Assembly (NCBI RefSeq): GCF_012530535.1
Contig: NZ_CP051299.1
Coordinates: 620,001-684,000 of the forward strand
Direction: 5' to 3'
Length of the DNA: 64,000 nt
Source of the DNA: Microcella flavibacter
Lineage (GTDB): Bacteria; Actinomycetota; Actinomycetes; Actinomycetales; Microbacteriaceae
A program made the translations under genes and the position numbers. Position 1 is the stretch's first letter, and each line of letters starts with the position of its first letter. Of the stretch, positions 1-8,160 are shown piece by piece. Below the pieces are notes generated by a model. It saw only the letters and a program-made list of their open reading frames with translations. It had not been told where the DNA came from and did no database searches.

Positions 1-679
1 GCGCGCCGATGCGGGCCTCGACGTCGCGCACCTCGCGGGTCACGTCGCTCGCGCTGAGGCTGAGCTCCTCCGACTCGCCGAGCTTCTGCAGCGACTCGAT
101 CACCTCGGTGAGCTGCGCCGACGGGATGCGGAGCACGAGCTCGGCCCCGCCCCGGTCGCCCTGCCGCGGTGCGTACTCGTCGCGGCCGTCGACGCGGCCG
201 CCCGCGCGCTCCACGATCCGGGCCGCCTCGGCCGCGGCGTCCAGGGGCTCGTCGACGGTGACGTAGAGGCTGCCGGTGGTGATGACCTCGCGCCCCGAGC
301 CGGAGCCGTCGACGAGGTCGCCCGTCCCGTCCCCGACCTCCTCGCCGAGCCCGCCGCCGGCATCCCCGTCGCCGCCGCCGCCGCTCTCGGCGGTCGGTGC
401 CTCGATGCCGGGCTGGAACGTCTCGGCGGGCAGCGGCCCGCCGTCGATGCCGCCGAACCCGCCGCGCTCGTCGGCGGCCGAGTCGGCTGCGCTCGTGCAG
501 CCCGCGAGCAGGAGCAGCAGCGCGAGCGGAGCGGCGAGGGCGGCAGCGCGGGCGCCGCGGGCCCCGCGGGGTGTGCGGGCGGCGCTGGTGCGCCGCGCAC
601 CGTGTGAATCGCAGGTGGAGCGCGCCGCGCCGGGGGCGACGGTGCGGCGGGGCGTCGTGCGGGCGTCGTGTGCGGTCAT
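1..679 (-). CDS. DUF4349 domain lipoprotein (C-terminus beyond window)
   Basis: The gene enters from the left edge, so only the first 226 codons are visible. The protein has a long basic N-region, a run of Leu/Ala and a lipobox ending AGC at residues 60-62, so it should be lipid-anchored on the outer face of the membrane. A Gly/Asp-rich linker follows, then a segment typical of DUF4349 (VITTGSLYVTVDEP, then an AARIVERAGG helix and VLRIPSAQLTEVIESLQKLG). DUF4349 proteins are envelope proteins of unknown function. The ATG at 677-679 is preceded by TACGGT with a 6-base spacer, which suits a leaderless mRNA. The family assignment is fairly firm; the role is unknown. Confidence 0.82.
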   Translation of the reverse strand, partial: MTAHDARTTPRRTVAPGAARSTCDSHGARRTSAARTPRGARGARAAALAAPLALLLLLAGCTSAADSAADERGGFGGIDGGPLPAETFQPGIEAPTAESGGGGDGDAGGGLGEEVGDGTGDLVDGSGSGREVITTGSLYVTVDEPLDAAAEAARIVERAGGRVDGRDEYAPRQGDRGGAELVLRIPSAQLTEVIESLQKLGESEELSLSASDVTREVRDVEARIGA

Positions 680-685
680 GGGGCG

Positions 686-691
686 ACCGTA
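686..691 (-). promoter_or_regulatory. -10 element, leaderless promoter of DUF4349 gene
   Basis: Read on the minus strand the hexamer is TACGGT. It ends exactly 6 bases before the ATG, the spacing shared by a dozen genes in this window. Confidence 0.5.
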
Positions 692-892
692 CGGAGCGCT
701 CTCCGCGCGCCGCCACCCAACGTTTCGCGCAGAGACGTGTTCGTTATCTGATCGCTCGCCGACAGTGCACTGGGCGGATTCTGCAGACGAGCGGGCGAGG
801 GCTTCGGCGTCGGTACGGTCTGACCAGGCCCTGTTCGCGACGCATCCGGGGAGGGCCGACAACCTGCGCGACTAGGGGTGGACGCGAAGGAC

Positions 893-919
893 GGAGGGGC
901 CGGCTGAGCCGGCCCCTCC
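893..919. terminator. Perfect 12-bp hairpin, terminator-like
   Basis: GGAGGGGCCGGC, loop TGA, then the exact complement. No T-run follows, and the flanking genes point away on both sides, so it does not end a recognised gene. It may end an unannotated transcript or be a repeat remnant. Confidence 0.4.
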
Positions 920-1043
920 GTTGCGTTCCGCCTGCTGCGACGCGAGCCCGCGTTGCGAATCCTCGGGGCTGCCGGCTTTGCCGGCTGGCTCCCCGGCCCG
1001 CCTCCCGGACGCCGACGCCTCGCGTATTCCGTGCCGTCATCCT

Positions 1044-1112
1044 CGCGCCTTCCACTCTGCAGGACATGCTCGACGATTCGTCACCGAAGTCCTGCGCAGT
1101 GGAAGGAGCGCG
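1044..1112. repeat. Long imperfect inverted repeat
   Basis: The left arm (1044-1065, containing CCTTCCACT and CTGCAGGAC) pairs with the right arm (1089-1112, containing GTCCTGC and AGTGGAAGG). The loop is about 23 bases. It lies just upstream of the hydrolase gene. Confidence 0.5.
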
Positions 1113-1214
1113 AACACGAAACCGCCTCCGCCGGATCAGCGCCGGCGAGAGCGGGTCGGATCCGCACGCAGAACGCCGAGACACGTCATAGCCCCGCCCG
1201 CCATACTCGAGCCC

Positions 1215-2075
1215 ATGGGCATCCTCGATCGCTGGCTCCGGCCGGCCCCCGAGCTGCACGTCGCCGGCGACACGGCCGATCCCGAGCGCGCCGGCGAGGG
1301 CGTGCCCGTCACGCCGCCCGACGCGCCGGGCCCCGTCGTCGTCATGATCCACGGCATCGCGAGCTCGTCGGTCACGTTCCAGAACCTCGTGCCGCTGCTC
1401 TCGCCCACGCACCGCTGCATCACGATCGACCTCCTCGGCTTCGGCCGATCGCCGGCTCCCGCCGACGCCACGTACACCCTCGAGGAGCACACCGCGGCGG
1501 TCGAGGCCGCCATCCGCGCCCTGCGCCTGCGCGAGCCCTTCGTGCTCGTCGGGCACTCGCTCGGCAGCCTCATCGCCACCCGCTACGCCGCCACCCACCG
1601 GCGCGAGCTCGAGCGCCTCGTGCTCATCAGCCCGCCCCTCTACCTGCCGCCGAGCGTCATCGGGGATCAGCGCGACCGCGCCTCGATGGGCCTCTACTTC
1701 TCGCTCTACGAGTTCATGCGCGCCAACCGGCAGTTCACGACCGCGACCGCGGCGGCGCTCGCGCGCATCGCTCCCATCAAGAACGTGCTCGAGGTGACCG
1801 AGCGCAACTGGCAGGCCTTCGTGCTCTCGCTGCAGAACGCCATCGAGACGCAGACCACCATCGCCGACCTCGCGTCCGTGCCCGTCGCCGTCGACGTCGT
1901 CTACGGAACCCTCGACCCCTTCCTCGCGCCCGGGGGCCTCAAGATCGCCGAGCAGCTGCGGCACGTCACCACCACCCGGGTGAACGGCGTCGACCACATC
2001 GTGCGGCGCAAGCTTGCGCGCGCGGTGGCGGCCATCATCGACGCGGCCCCGGCCGCTCCGGCGCCGCCGGCCTGA
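1215..2075 (+). CDS. Alpha/beta hydrolase
   Basis: A 286-residue single-domain hydrolase. The oxyanion-hole HG is at residues 46-47, the nucleophile elbow GHSLG at 113-117 (Ser115), the acid Asp234 in GTLD and the base His261 in VDHI, so the catalytic triad is complete. There is no signal peptide, so it is probably cytoplasmic. The substrate cannot be told from sequence. The family includes esterases, C-C bond hydrolases such as MhpC/BphD, and lactonases. I chose the ATG at 1215 because the similarity begins there and CATACT lies 7 bases upstream. A longer reading frame extends upstream but looks noncoding. Confidence 0.85.
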   Translation: MGILDRWLRPAPELHVAGDTADPERAGEGVPVTPPDAPGPVVVMIHGIASSSVTFQNLVPLLSPTHRCITIDLLGFGRSPAPADATYTLEEHTAAVEAAIRALRLREPFVLVGHSLGSLIATRYAATHRRELERLVLISPPLYLPPSVIGDQRDRASMGLYFSLYEFMRANRQFTTATAAALARIAPIKNVLEVTERNWQAFVLSLQNAIETQTTIADLASVPVAVDVVYGTLDPFLAPGGLKIAEQLRHVTTTRVNGVDHIVRRKLARAVAAIIDAAPAAPAPPA

Positions 2076-2124
2076 GCCGCGCCGCCGCGCGCCGCATCCC
2101 GCGCCGCCGCGGCTTGCCCCGCGC

Positions 2125-2736
2125 TCAGCCCGCGAGCAACGCCCGCACCGCGGCGAGCGCCGACTCGGGCACGTGGTGCTCGTTCCCCTCGCGCACGTCG
2201 AGCCGCGCATCCGCCCCCGCCGCCCGCAGGGCGTCGAGCGTCTCGTGCACGCGCCCGAGCGGCACCCAGGGGTCGTCGTCGGCCGCCTCCATGTAGACGG
2301 TCTGGCCCTCCAGCGAGCGCGACGACGCGACGACGGTACCGGCGGGGCCGATGAAGCCGCCGGTGAGCAGGGCGACCGGCCCGCGGATCCCCGGGCGGGT
2401 GAGCAGGTGGTGCGCGAGCAGGCAGGCGCCCTGCGAGAAGCCGACGACCGCGATGCGCGAGGGCTCGGCGCCCCGCGCGACGGCCTCGGCGAGCAGCGCG
2501 TCGATGCGGTCGAGCCCCGCGTCGAGCTGCGGCTGGTTGGCCTCGTAGGGCTCCATGAACTGCGCCGGGTACCAGGTGGCGCCGGGCGCCTCGGGCAGCA
2601 TCCAGTGCAGCCCCGGGTCGTCGACGAGCGCCGCGATGCCGTGCATGAACACGGCGCCCTGTCCGCGACCGTGCACGCCGATGACGATGCGGCTGGCCTC
2701 CGCGGGGTCGGCTCCGTAGTGCAGCAGCTCGGTCAT
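2125..2736 (-). CDS. Alpha/beta hydrolase, phospholipase/carboxylesterase family (MhqD-like)
   Basis: A 203-residue cytoplasmic serine esterase of the phospholipase/carboxylesterase family. The nucleophile Ser101 lies in GFSQG (99-103), the acid is in the ADDDPWVP loop (about 153) and the base is in EHH (about 187). AAGGAG lies 5-6 bases before the ATG at 2736. The gene diverges from a VOC ring-cleaving dioxygenase. In Bacillus subtilis the homologous pair is mhqD and mhqO, induced by quinones and catechols, so a role in quinone or aromatic detoxification is a reasonable inference. General esterase activity is the safe statement. Confidence 0.85.
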   Translation of the reverse strand: MTELLHYGADPAEASRIVIGVHGRGQGAVFMHGIAALVDDPGLHWMLPEAPGATWYPAQFMEPYEANQPQLDAGLDRIDALLAEAVARGAEPSRIAVVGFSQGACLLAHHLLTRPGIRGPVALLTGGFIGPAGTVVASSRSLEGQTVYMEAADDDPWVPLGRVHETLDALRAAGADARLDVREGNEHHVPESALAAVRALLAG

Positions 2737-2787
2737 GGCGCTCCTTCCGGCGGGATGCGCGCGGGCCGCGCATCCGGCAATGTTCGC

Positions 2788-2852
2788 ATAGCGGCTATTT
2801 GTCCGTAAAGCGGCTGAAATCGGCTCGCGCCTATTGTGCATGCATTTGCATG
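2788..2852. promoter_or_regulatory. Divergent promoter region with two operator-like dyads
   Basis: The spacer holds ATAGC-G-GCTAT at 2788-2798 and CATGCA-TT-TGCATG at 2839-2852. The second lies just after a TATTGT -10-like element (2832-2837), where a repressor would cover the transcription start of the dioxygenase gene. Which regulator binds is unknown. Confidence 0.4.
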
Positions 2853-2915
2853 GATGTAGCGTCGGGCCCAGCGGCTCGAACCGCCTCGAACCGCCCGCGA
2901 TCAAAGGAGATCACC

Positions 2916-3866
2916 ATGGCCTTCATCCACGGCAGCCACCACATCACCCTCTGCGTCGGCACGGCGCAGGAGGACGTCGACTTCCACACCAAGACCCTCG
3001 GCATGCGCTTCATCAAGCGCACGGTGCTGTTCGACGGCGCCACGGCGATCTACCACCTCTACTACTCCAACGCGACGGGCGACCCCAGCTCGGTCGTCAC
3101 GACCTTCCCCTTCGCGCAGGCCGGCCTCTACGGCAAGCAGGGCACCAACCAGGCTCGCGAGGTGCTGCTCTCGGTGCCCGCCGGCTCGGGGGAGTACTGG
3201 CAGAAGCGCCTCACCGAGCACGGCATCGACGCCGTCCGCGCCGACGTCGCCGGCACCCACCGCGTCGTCTTCACGCACCCCTGCGGCCTCGAGTACTCGC
3301 TCGTCGAGGTCACGGGCGACCCGCGCGAGGGCTACACGAAGAACGGCGTGCCGGCCGAGTACGCGGTGCACGGCATCTACGGCGTGGGCATCCACGTGAC
3401 GACGCCCGACCGCACCGTCGAATTCGCCGACACGCTCTTCTTCAACCAGGCCGTCGGCGAGGAGGACGGCCGCATCACGCTGCGCCCGGGCGAGGCCCAG
3501 TACGGCAACACCATCGAGCTCATCCCCGACACGACGAGCGACCAGGGCACCTGGCACTTCGGCGCCGGCACCATCCACCACACCGCCTGGAACGCCGGCA
3601 CGCTCGAGAACCAGACCGAGGTCAAGTTCGACATCGAGGGCGCGGGCTACACCGACATCTCGGAGCTGAAGGACCGCAAGTACTTCAAGTCGGTCTACGT
3701 GCGCACCCCCGCGGGCGCGCTCTTCGAGATCGCCGTCACCCACGCCGAGGGCGGCTGGGACTGCGACGAGTCGCCGGAGGAGCTTGGCTCGAAGTTCCAG
3801 TTGCCGCCGCAGTTCGAAGACCGTCGCGACGAGATCCTCGACAGCCTGGAGCCCATCGAGGTCTAG
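2916..3866 (+). CDS. Ring-cleaving dioxygenase, VOC family (MhqO-like)
   Basis: A 316-residue protein with two glyoxalase/vicinal-oxygen-chelate modules, about residues 5-125 and 145-280. The first begins GSHHITL, supplying the usual metal-binding His, and the C-terminal module ends GALFEIA, supplying the Glu. It matches the full-length MhqO/LinE-like extradiol dioxygenase family, which opens hydroquinone or catechol rings with Fe(II) and O2. AAAGGAG at 2903-2909 supports the ATG at 2916. It diverges from a MhqD-like esterase, a context seen for quinone-stress genes. The exact substrate is not determinable. Confidence 0.87.
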   Translation: MAFIHGSHHITLCVGTAQEDVDFHTKTLGMRFIKRTVLFDGATAIYHLYYSNATGDPSSVVTTFPFAQAGLYGKQGTNQAREVLLSVPAGSGEYWQKRLTEHGIDAVRADVAGTHRVVFTHPCGLEYSLVEVTGDPREGYTKNGVPAEYAVHGIYGVGIHVTTPDRTVEFADTLFFNQAVGEEDGRITLRPGEAQYGNTIELIPDTTSDQGTWHFGAGTIHHTAWNAGTLENQTEVKFDIEGAGYTDISELKDRKYFKSVYVRTPAGALFEIAVTHAEGGWDCDESPEELGSKFQLPPQFEDRRDEILDSLEPIEV

Positions 3867-4016
3867 GTCGTCGACACGAGCACGGGCTCGGGTTCCGCGG
3901 GTGGTCGCGGGGCCCGGGCCCGTACCCCGTTCCGGCCCTTGTCAACCCCCTGATGCCGCTGCCCGGCCCTGCGTAGCGTTCGATCTCGTCAGCGATTCCC
4001 GATGAGAGGAGCACTC

Positions 4017-4502
4017 ATGAGTGCCAGCACGATGAACGCGCAGATCGAGGTCGACGCTCCCGTGAGCGTCGTCTACAACCAGTGGACCCAGTTCGAGGAC
4101 TTCCCCCACTTCATGGGCGCCGTCGAGAGCGTCACCCAGCTCGACGACACCCGTACCCGCTGGGTCACCAAGATCGGCGGGGTCGAGCGCGAGTTCGACG
4201 CCGTGATCACCGACCAGGTGCCCGACGAGCACATCGCCTGGGCGACCGAGGACGGCACCACGCACGTCGGCGAGGTCTCCTTCACGCCGGCAGGCGACGG
4301 CACCGCGATCACGCTGCGGATGGCCTGGCAGCCCGAGTCGTTCACCGAGAAGGCCGGCGCGGCATTGGGGCTCGACGAGCGCCAGGCCGAGTCCGACCTG
4401 AAGAAGTTCAAGGAGTTCATCGAGGAGCGCGGCGCGGCCACCGGCGGCTGGCGCGGCGAGGTGCACGGCGGCACGCCGGACAGCTCTACCCCCGCTCTCT
4501 AG
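4017..4502 (+). CDS. SRPBCC family protein
   Basis: A 161-residue single-domain protein of the SRPBCC (START/Bet v1) superfamily, polyketide cyclase/dehydrase-like subgroup. The opening strand QIEVDAPVSVVYNQWTQFEDFP is diagnostic, followed by WVTKIGG, a long curved sheet and a C-terminal helix LKKFKEFIEERG. These proteins bind a hydrophobic ligand in a deep cavity; most actinobacterial members are uncharacterised. GAGAGGAG ends 6 bases before the ATG at 4017, which I prefer to the in-frame ATG at 4002. The tail after the helix is Gly-rich and probably disordered. Confidence 0.85.
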   Translation: MSASTMNAQIEVDAPVSVVYNQWTQFEDFPHFMGAVESVTQLDDTRTRWVTKIGGVEREFDAVITDQVPDEHIAWATEDGTTHVGEVSFTPAGDGTAITLRMAWQPESFTEKAGAALGLDERQAESDLKKFKEFIEERGAATGGWRGEVHGGTPDSSTPAL

Positions 4503-4561
4503 AGCCCCCCTCCACGGGCCGCCCTCGCCACCCGGCGTCGGCGGCCCGTGGTGCGTCTGCG

Positions 4562-4567
4562 TAGGCT
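4562..4567 (+). promoter_or_regulatory. -10 element, leaderless promoter of aldo/keto reductase
   Basis: TAGGCT followed by a 6-base spacer and the ATG at 4574. No Shine-Dalgarno is possible in such a transcript. Confidence 0.55.
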
Positions 4568-4573
4568 GAAGGC

Positions 4574-5560
4574 ATGAAGACCTCCACCCTCGGCCGTACC
4601 GGCGCGACCGTCTCCTCCATCTCCCTCGGCACCTGGCAGCTCGGGGCCGACTGGGGCGATGTGAGCGAAGAGGATGCCCGCGCCGTGCTCGACGCCGCCG
4701 TCGAGTCGGGCGTCACCATGTTCGACACCGCCGACGTCTACGGCGACGGCCGCAGCGAGCAGCTGATCGGCCGCTACCTCGCCGACCGCAGCGATCTCGA
4801 CGTGCTCGTGGCCACCAAGATGGGCCGCCGCATGCCGCAGGAGGTCGAGAACTACTCCGCCGAGAACCTGCGCGCCTGGAACGACCGCAGCCGCGAGAAC
4901 CTCGGCGTCGACACGCTCGACCTCACGCAGCTGCACTGCCCTCCCACCGCGCTGTACTCGGTCGACCGCGTCTTCGACGACCTCGACGCCATGGTCGCCG
5001 AGGGCCGCATGCGCGCCTACGGCGTGAGCGTCGAGACGGTCGAGGAGGCGCTCGCCGCCATCGCCCGCCCGAACGTCGCGACCGTGCAGATCATCATCAA
5101 CGCCTTCCGCCTCAAGCCGCTCGACGCCGTGCTGCCCGCGGCGATCGGCGCGGGCGTCGGCATCATCGCCCGCGTGCCGCTCGCCTCGGGCCTGCTGAGC
5201 GGGCGGTACACGAGCGAGACGACTTTCGCCGAGAACGACCACCGCACCTACAACCGGCAGGGCGACGCCTTCGACGTCGGCGAGACCTTCTCGGGCGTCG
5301 ACTACGAGAAGGGCGTCGCCGCCGCGCAGGAGTTCTCGGCACTCGCCGCCGAGTACGACCTCGCCCCGGCGACCGCCGCGCTCGCCTGGCTCACCCAGCT
5401 GCCCGGCGTCAGCACGGTCATCCCCGGCGCCCGCTCGCCCGAGCAGGCCATCATGAACGCGGCGGCCGGCAGCGTCGAGCCGCTCGGCGCCGAGTTCCAC
5501 GCCCGTGTCGTCGACCTGTACGACCGCAGCTTCCGCGCTGCCATCCACGACCGCTGGTGA
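4574..5560 (+). CDS. Aldo/keto reductase
   Basis: A 328-residue NADPH-dependent oxidoreductase with a TIM-barrel fold. The catalytic tetrad is visible: Asp51 and Tyr56 (DTADVYGDGRSE), Lys82 (ATKMGRR) and His121 (QLHCP). The C-terminal cofactor segment (VIPGARSPEQ) is present. It resembles the YajO/Tas-like or AKR11-type branch that reduces carbonyls. The stop overlaps the GTG of the following MFS gene by 4 bases, so the two are co-transcribed, but no functional link is obvious. Confidence 0.88.
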   Translation: MKTSTLGRTGATVSSISLGTWQLGADWGDVSEEDARAVLDAAVESGVTMFDTADVYGDGRSEQLIGRYLADRSDLDVLVATKMGRRMPQEVENYSAENLRAWNDRSRENLGVDTLDLTQLHCPPTALYSVDRVFDDLDAMVAEGRMRAYGVSVETVEEALAAIARPNVATVQIIINAFRLKPLDAVLPAAIGAGVGIIARVPLASGLLSGRYTSETTFAENDHRTYNRQGDAFDVGETFSGVDYEKGVAAAQEFSALAAEYDLAPATAALAWLTQLPGVSTVIPGARSPEQAIMNAAAGSVEPLGAEFHARVVDLYDRSFRAAIHDRW

Positions 5561-6897
5561 GCGCGGGGTCGGCCGCGGCCGAGCCCCGCGGCCTCGGCCG
5601 CACCTTCGGCAACGTCTTCACCGCGAACCTCGTCTCGAGCCTCGGTGACGGCATCGCGCGCACAGCGAGCCCGCTGCTCGCGGCCCGGCTCACCGACGAC
5701 CCGGTGCTCATCGCGGGGCTCGGCGCGCTGGCGATGCTGCCCTGGCTGTTCTTCGCGCTGCCGTCGGGCATCCTCGTCGACCGCATGGACCGCCGCCGCG
5801 CCCTCGCCCTCGCGGCCGGCGTGCGCACAGTGCTCGCGGTCGGCCTCATCGCGCTCGTCGCGACCGACACCCTCACGATCGCCTGGCTGTACCTGCTGAT
5901 CTTCGTCTACGGCGCGTGCGAGACCCTCTACGACGGTGCCATCCGCGCGGTGGTGCCGAGCATCGTGCCGAAGGCGAAGCTCGCCCGCGCGAACAGCCGC
6001 ATCGAGGGCGCCGAGCTCGTCGTGCAGAACTTCGCCTCGGCGCCGCTGACCTCGCTGCTGTTCGCCTTCGCCGTGCTGGTGCCGCTCGGGATGCTCGCCG
6101 TCGCCTTCGGCCTCGCCGTGGTGCTCGCGGTGCTGCTGCCGCAGGCCGCCTCGGGGCGCCAGTTCCGCACCGCCCGCCAGGGCGCGCCGGCCGAGCCCGT
6201 GGTGCCGTTCCGCCAGCAGTTCCTCGACGGCTGGCGCTTCATCGTCGGCAACCGCATGCTGCGCACCCTCTGGATCTTCACGATCGCGACCGGACTGCTC
6301 TACGCGGCCGCCTCGGCGACCCTCGTGCTCTACGTGCTCGACGAGCTCGCGGTGCCCGAGGCGGGGTTCGGCGCGTTCCTGCTCGCGGGAGCCGCCGGCG
6401 GCGTGCTCGGCTCCGTCGCCGCCGCACGGCTGAGCGCCCGTTTCGGCCTCGGCCCGACGATGGCGGCGGTCAACCTGCTCGCCGGCGTCAGCACGATCCT
6501 CATCGGCGTCTGGCCCGAGGTGGGGCCGGCCTTCGCGCTGTTCGCGATCGAGTCGGGCGCGATCACCGTGTGGAACATCCTGATGATGAGCCTGCGCCAG
6601 GCGGTCATCCCCGGCTGGCTGCTCGGCCGAGTGCACGGCACCTGGCGCACGCTTCTCTGGGGCACCATGCCGCTCGGCTCGCTCCTGGGCGGCGGTCTCG
6701 CCCTGCTGGGCCTCGGCGTGCCGTGGATCATCGGCGGCGCGGGCATCACGCTGCTCGGCCTGATCTTCTACCGCTTCCTCATGTCGCTGCCCGACCCCGA
6801 GACGATCGACAACGGCGACGAGCCGCCCGCCGCGACGGGGGCGATCCCGCACCAGAACCCGCCCTCCGAGCCCCCGGGGCGGCCGGCGGTCGAGTAG
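5557..6897 (+). CDS. MFS transporter, EntS-like
   Basis: A 446-residue major facilitator with about 12 hydrophobic segments and the cytoplasmic loop DRMDRRRAL after TM2. The arrangement (SLGDGIARTASPLLAARLTDDPVLIAGL start, long central loop, NILMMSLRQAVIPGWLLGRVHGTWR) fits the enterobactin-exporter/macrolide-efflux type of MFS. It starts with GTG inside the stop of the preceding reductase gene (4-base overlap). A siderophore-interacting reductase lies 40 bases downstream, suggesting a siderophore-related role. No siderophore biosynthesis genes are in the window, so export of another amphiphile remains possible. Confidence 0.85.
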   Translation: MSAGSAAAEPRGLGRTFGNVFTANLVSSLGDGIARTASPLLAARLTDDPVLIAGLGALAMLPWLFFALPSGILVDRMDRRRALALAAGVRTVLAVGLIALVATDTLTIAWLYLLIFVYGACETLYDGAIRAVVPSIVPKAKLARANSRIEGAELVVQNFASAPLTSLLFAFAVLVPLGMLAVAFGLAVVLAVLLPQAASGRQFRTARQGAPAEPVVPFRQQFLDGWRFIVGNRMLRTLWIFTIATGLLYAAASATLVLYVLDELAVPEAGFGAFLLAGAAGGVLGSVAAARLSARFGLGPTMAAVNLLAGVSTILIGVWPEVGPAFALFAIESGAITVWNILMMSLRQAVIPGWLLGRVHGTWRTLLWGTMPLGSLLGGGLALLGLGVPWIIGGAGITLLGLIFYRFLMSLPDPETIDNGDEPPAATGAIPHQNPPSEPPGRPAVE

Positions 6898-6937
6898 GCG
6901 CGCGATCGTCGACGACGGGATGCGCGAGCATGGAGTC

Positions 6938-7738
6938 ATGACCTTCACCCTCGCGCGCCATCCCGCCGTCGTCGTCCCGCGCCGGGTGGCGCTCGCCGAG
7001 CGCACCGTGCTCGCCCCGGGCTTCGTGCGCCTGCGCCTGGTCGAGTCGTCGCCGGGGGAGCTCGCGGGCTTCGACGCGCCCGGATCCGGCGATCACTTCC
7101 GCATGGTCGTCGCCCTCGATGCGCAGGGCCAGCCGGCCGGTGCGTCGAGCACGTACACGGCCGTGGCCTGGCAGGTCGAGGCCGAGCCGCGCTGGGTCGA
7201 CCTCGACGTCGTGCTGCACGACGACCAGGATGACGCGGTGGGGGAGCCCGCGGCCGAGCCCCGCGCCGGCGTGGCCCGCTGGGCCGCCTCGGCCCCGATC
7301 GGCGCCCCCGCCGTCATCGCCGGGCCGAAGGGCTCCGTGCTCATGACCGGCCGGCCCGAGCGGGCTCTGCTGGCCGGCGACGACACCGCCGTGCCCGCCC
7401 TGCGCCGCTACCTCGGGATGCTCGGCGCGGGCACCCGCGGCGACCTGCTGCTCGAGACGCGCCACGACCCGCGGGCGCTGGGGCTCGAGGTTCCGGCGGG
7501 CGTCGAGCTCAGCATCCTGCCCCCGGTGCCGCACGATCCGGGCGCCGCGATCACGGCCGCCCTGACGGATCGGCCGCGCCCCCTGCCCGCCCCCGACGCC
7601 GACGCGGGCGCCGACGGCCACGACGTCTTCGTCTTCGTCTGCGCCGAGCAGTCGGTCGTCGCGCCGGCCCGGGCGATGCTCGCGCGCTGGGGCATCCCGG
7701 TCGAGCAGGCCGTGGTCAAGGGCTACTGGAAGCGGTAG
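6938..7738 (+). CDS. Siderophore-interacting protein (FAD-binding ferric reductase)
   Basis: A 266-residue protein with the N-terminal FAD-binding barrel (about 1-130) and the C-terminal SIP domain ending in the characteristic GYWKR. Family members (ViuB/YqjH type) reduce Fe(III)-siderophores in the cytoplasm using NAD(P)H. Position behind an EntS-like exporter supports iron metabolism. I favour the ATG at 6938 (MTFTLARH) over the ATG at 6920 because the conserved sequence starts there. GAGCAT ends 6 bases upstream, a weak match to the leaderless promoter pattern. Confidence 0.85.
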   Translation: MTFTLARHPAVVVPRRVALAERTVLAPGFVRLRLVESSPGELAGFDAPGSGDHFRMVVALDAQGQPAGASSTYTAVAWQVEAEPRWVDLDVVLHDDQDDAVGEPAAEPRAGVARWAASAPIGAPAVIAGPKGSVLMTGRPERALLAGDDTAVPALRRYLGMLGAGTRGDLLLETRHDPRALGLEVPAGVELSILPPVPHDPGAAITAALTDRPRPLPAPDADAGADGHDVFVFVCAEQSVVAPARAMLARWGIPVEQAVVKGYWKR

Positions 7739-7783
7739 CGTGCGCCTTGCTCGGCGGTCGATCGCCGGGAACGAGGAGTCGGC

Positions 7784-8113
7784 ATGACCGAGAGCGACGC
7801 GCCCTACCCGCCGAAGCCCGTGCTGGTGGCCTCCGAGAAGCCCGTCGCGCCGAGCGTGCGGCCGGCGGTGTGGCTCGCGGCCGTCGCCCTCGTCGCGATC
7901 GTCACCGGCGGCTACGTCGCGTCCGCCGCGGCAGGGATCGGGGCGATCGTCTTCGCGCTCGCGGCCCGTCGTGAGCTGCGGAGCAACAGCAGTCTCGCAG
8001 GAACGCTGCGCTCGCTCCTGGCGATGATCGTCGGCATCATCGCCGTGGGGCTCGGGCTCGTCTCCGTCGCGATCCCGTGGGCCTTCGTGGGATTCGCCTT
8101 CCTGAACGTGTAA
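7784..8113 (+). CDS. Small two-to-three-helix membrane protein
   Basis: A 109-residue protein with a 25-residue polar, Pro-rich N-terminus and two hydrophobic stretches, about residues 28-60 and 78-105, separated by a basic ARRELRSNSS segment. The layout resembles small DUF4190-type actinobacterial membrane proteins, but I do not recognise a specific family. AGGAG lies about 7 bases before the ATG. The gene stands between the siderophore reductase and a convergent reductase with no evident link to either. Confidence 0.7.
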   Translation: MTESDAPYPPKPVLVASEKPVAPSVRPAVWLAAVALVAIVTGGYVASAAAGIGAIVFALAARRELRSNSSLAGTLRSLLAMIVGIIAVGLGLVSVAIPWAFVGFAFLNV

Positions 8114-8160
8114 GCGCGGGCGCGGCGCGTCAGCGCTCCGGCCCGCCGACCCTCGGCCGA

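Larger units (their letters stand above)
680..1214. other. 535-base spacer with three hairpins, no gene recognised
   Basis: This is the divergent spacer between the DUF4349 lipoprotein and the alpha/beta hydrolase. I see no convincing gene. It holds three inverted repeats: a perfect 12-base stem with a TGA loop at 893-919, a GCCGGC-TTT-GCCGGC hairpin at 971-985 inside a looser GGGG/CCCC stem, and a long imperfect inverted repeat at 1044-1112. It could encode a structured RNA or be remnants of small palindromic elements. Confidence 0.5.

Noticed and set aside
744-2210. Minus-strand frame over the 680-1214 spacer and hydrolase gene
   Set aside because: Low-complexity translation and full overlap with the alpha/beta hydrolase, whose catalytic triad is complete.
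3939-3979. TTGTCA and TAGCGT as a -35/-10 pair before the SRPBCC gene
   Set aside because: The spacing is 29 bases, far beyond the usual 16-19, so they cannot form one promoter.
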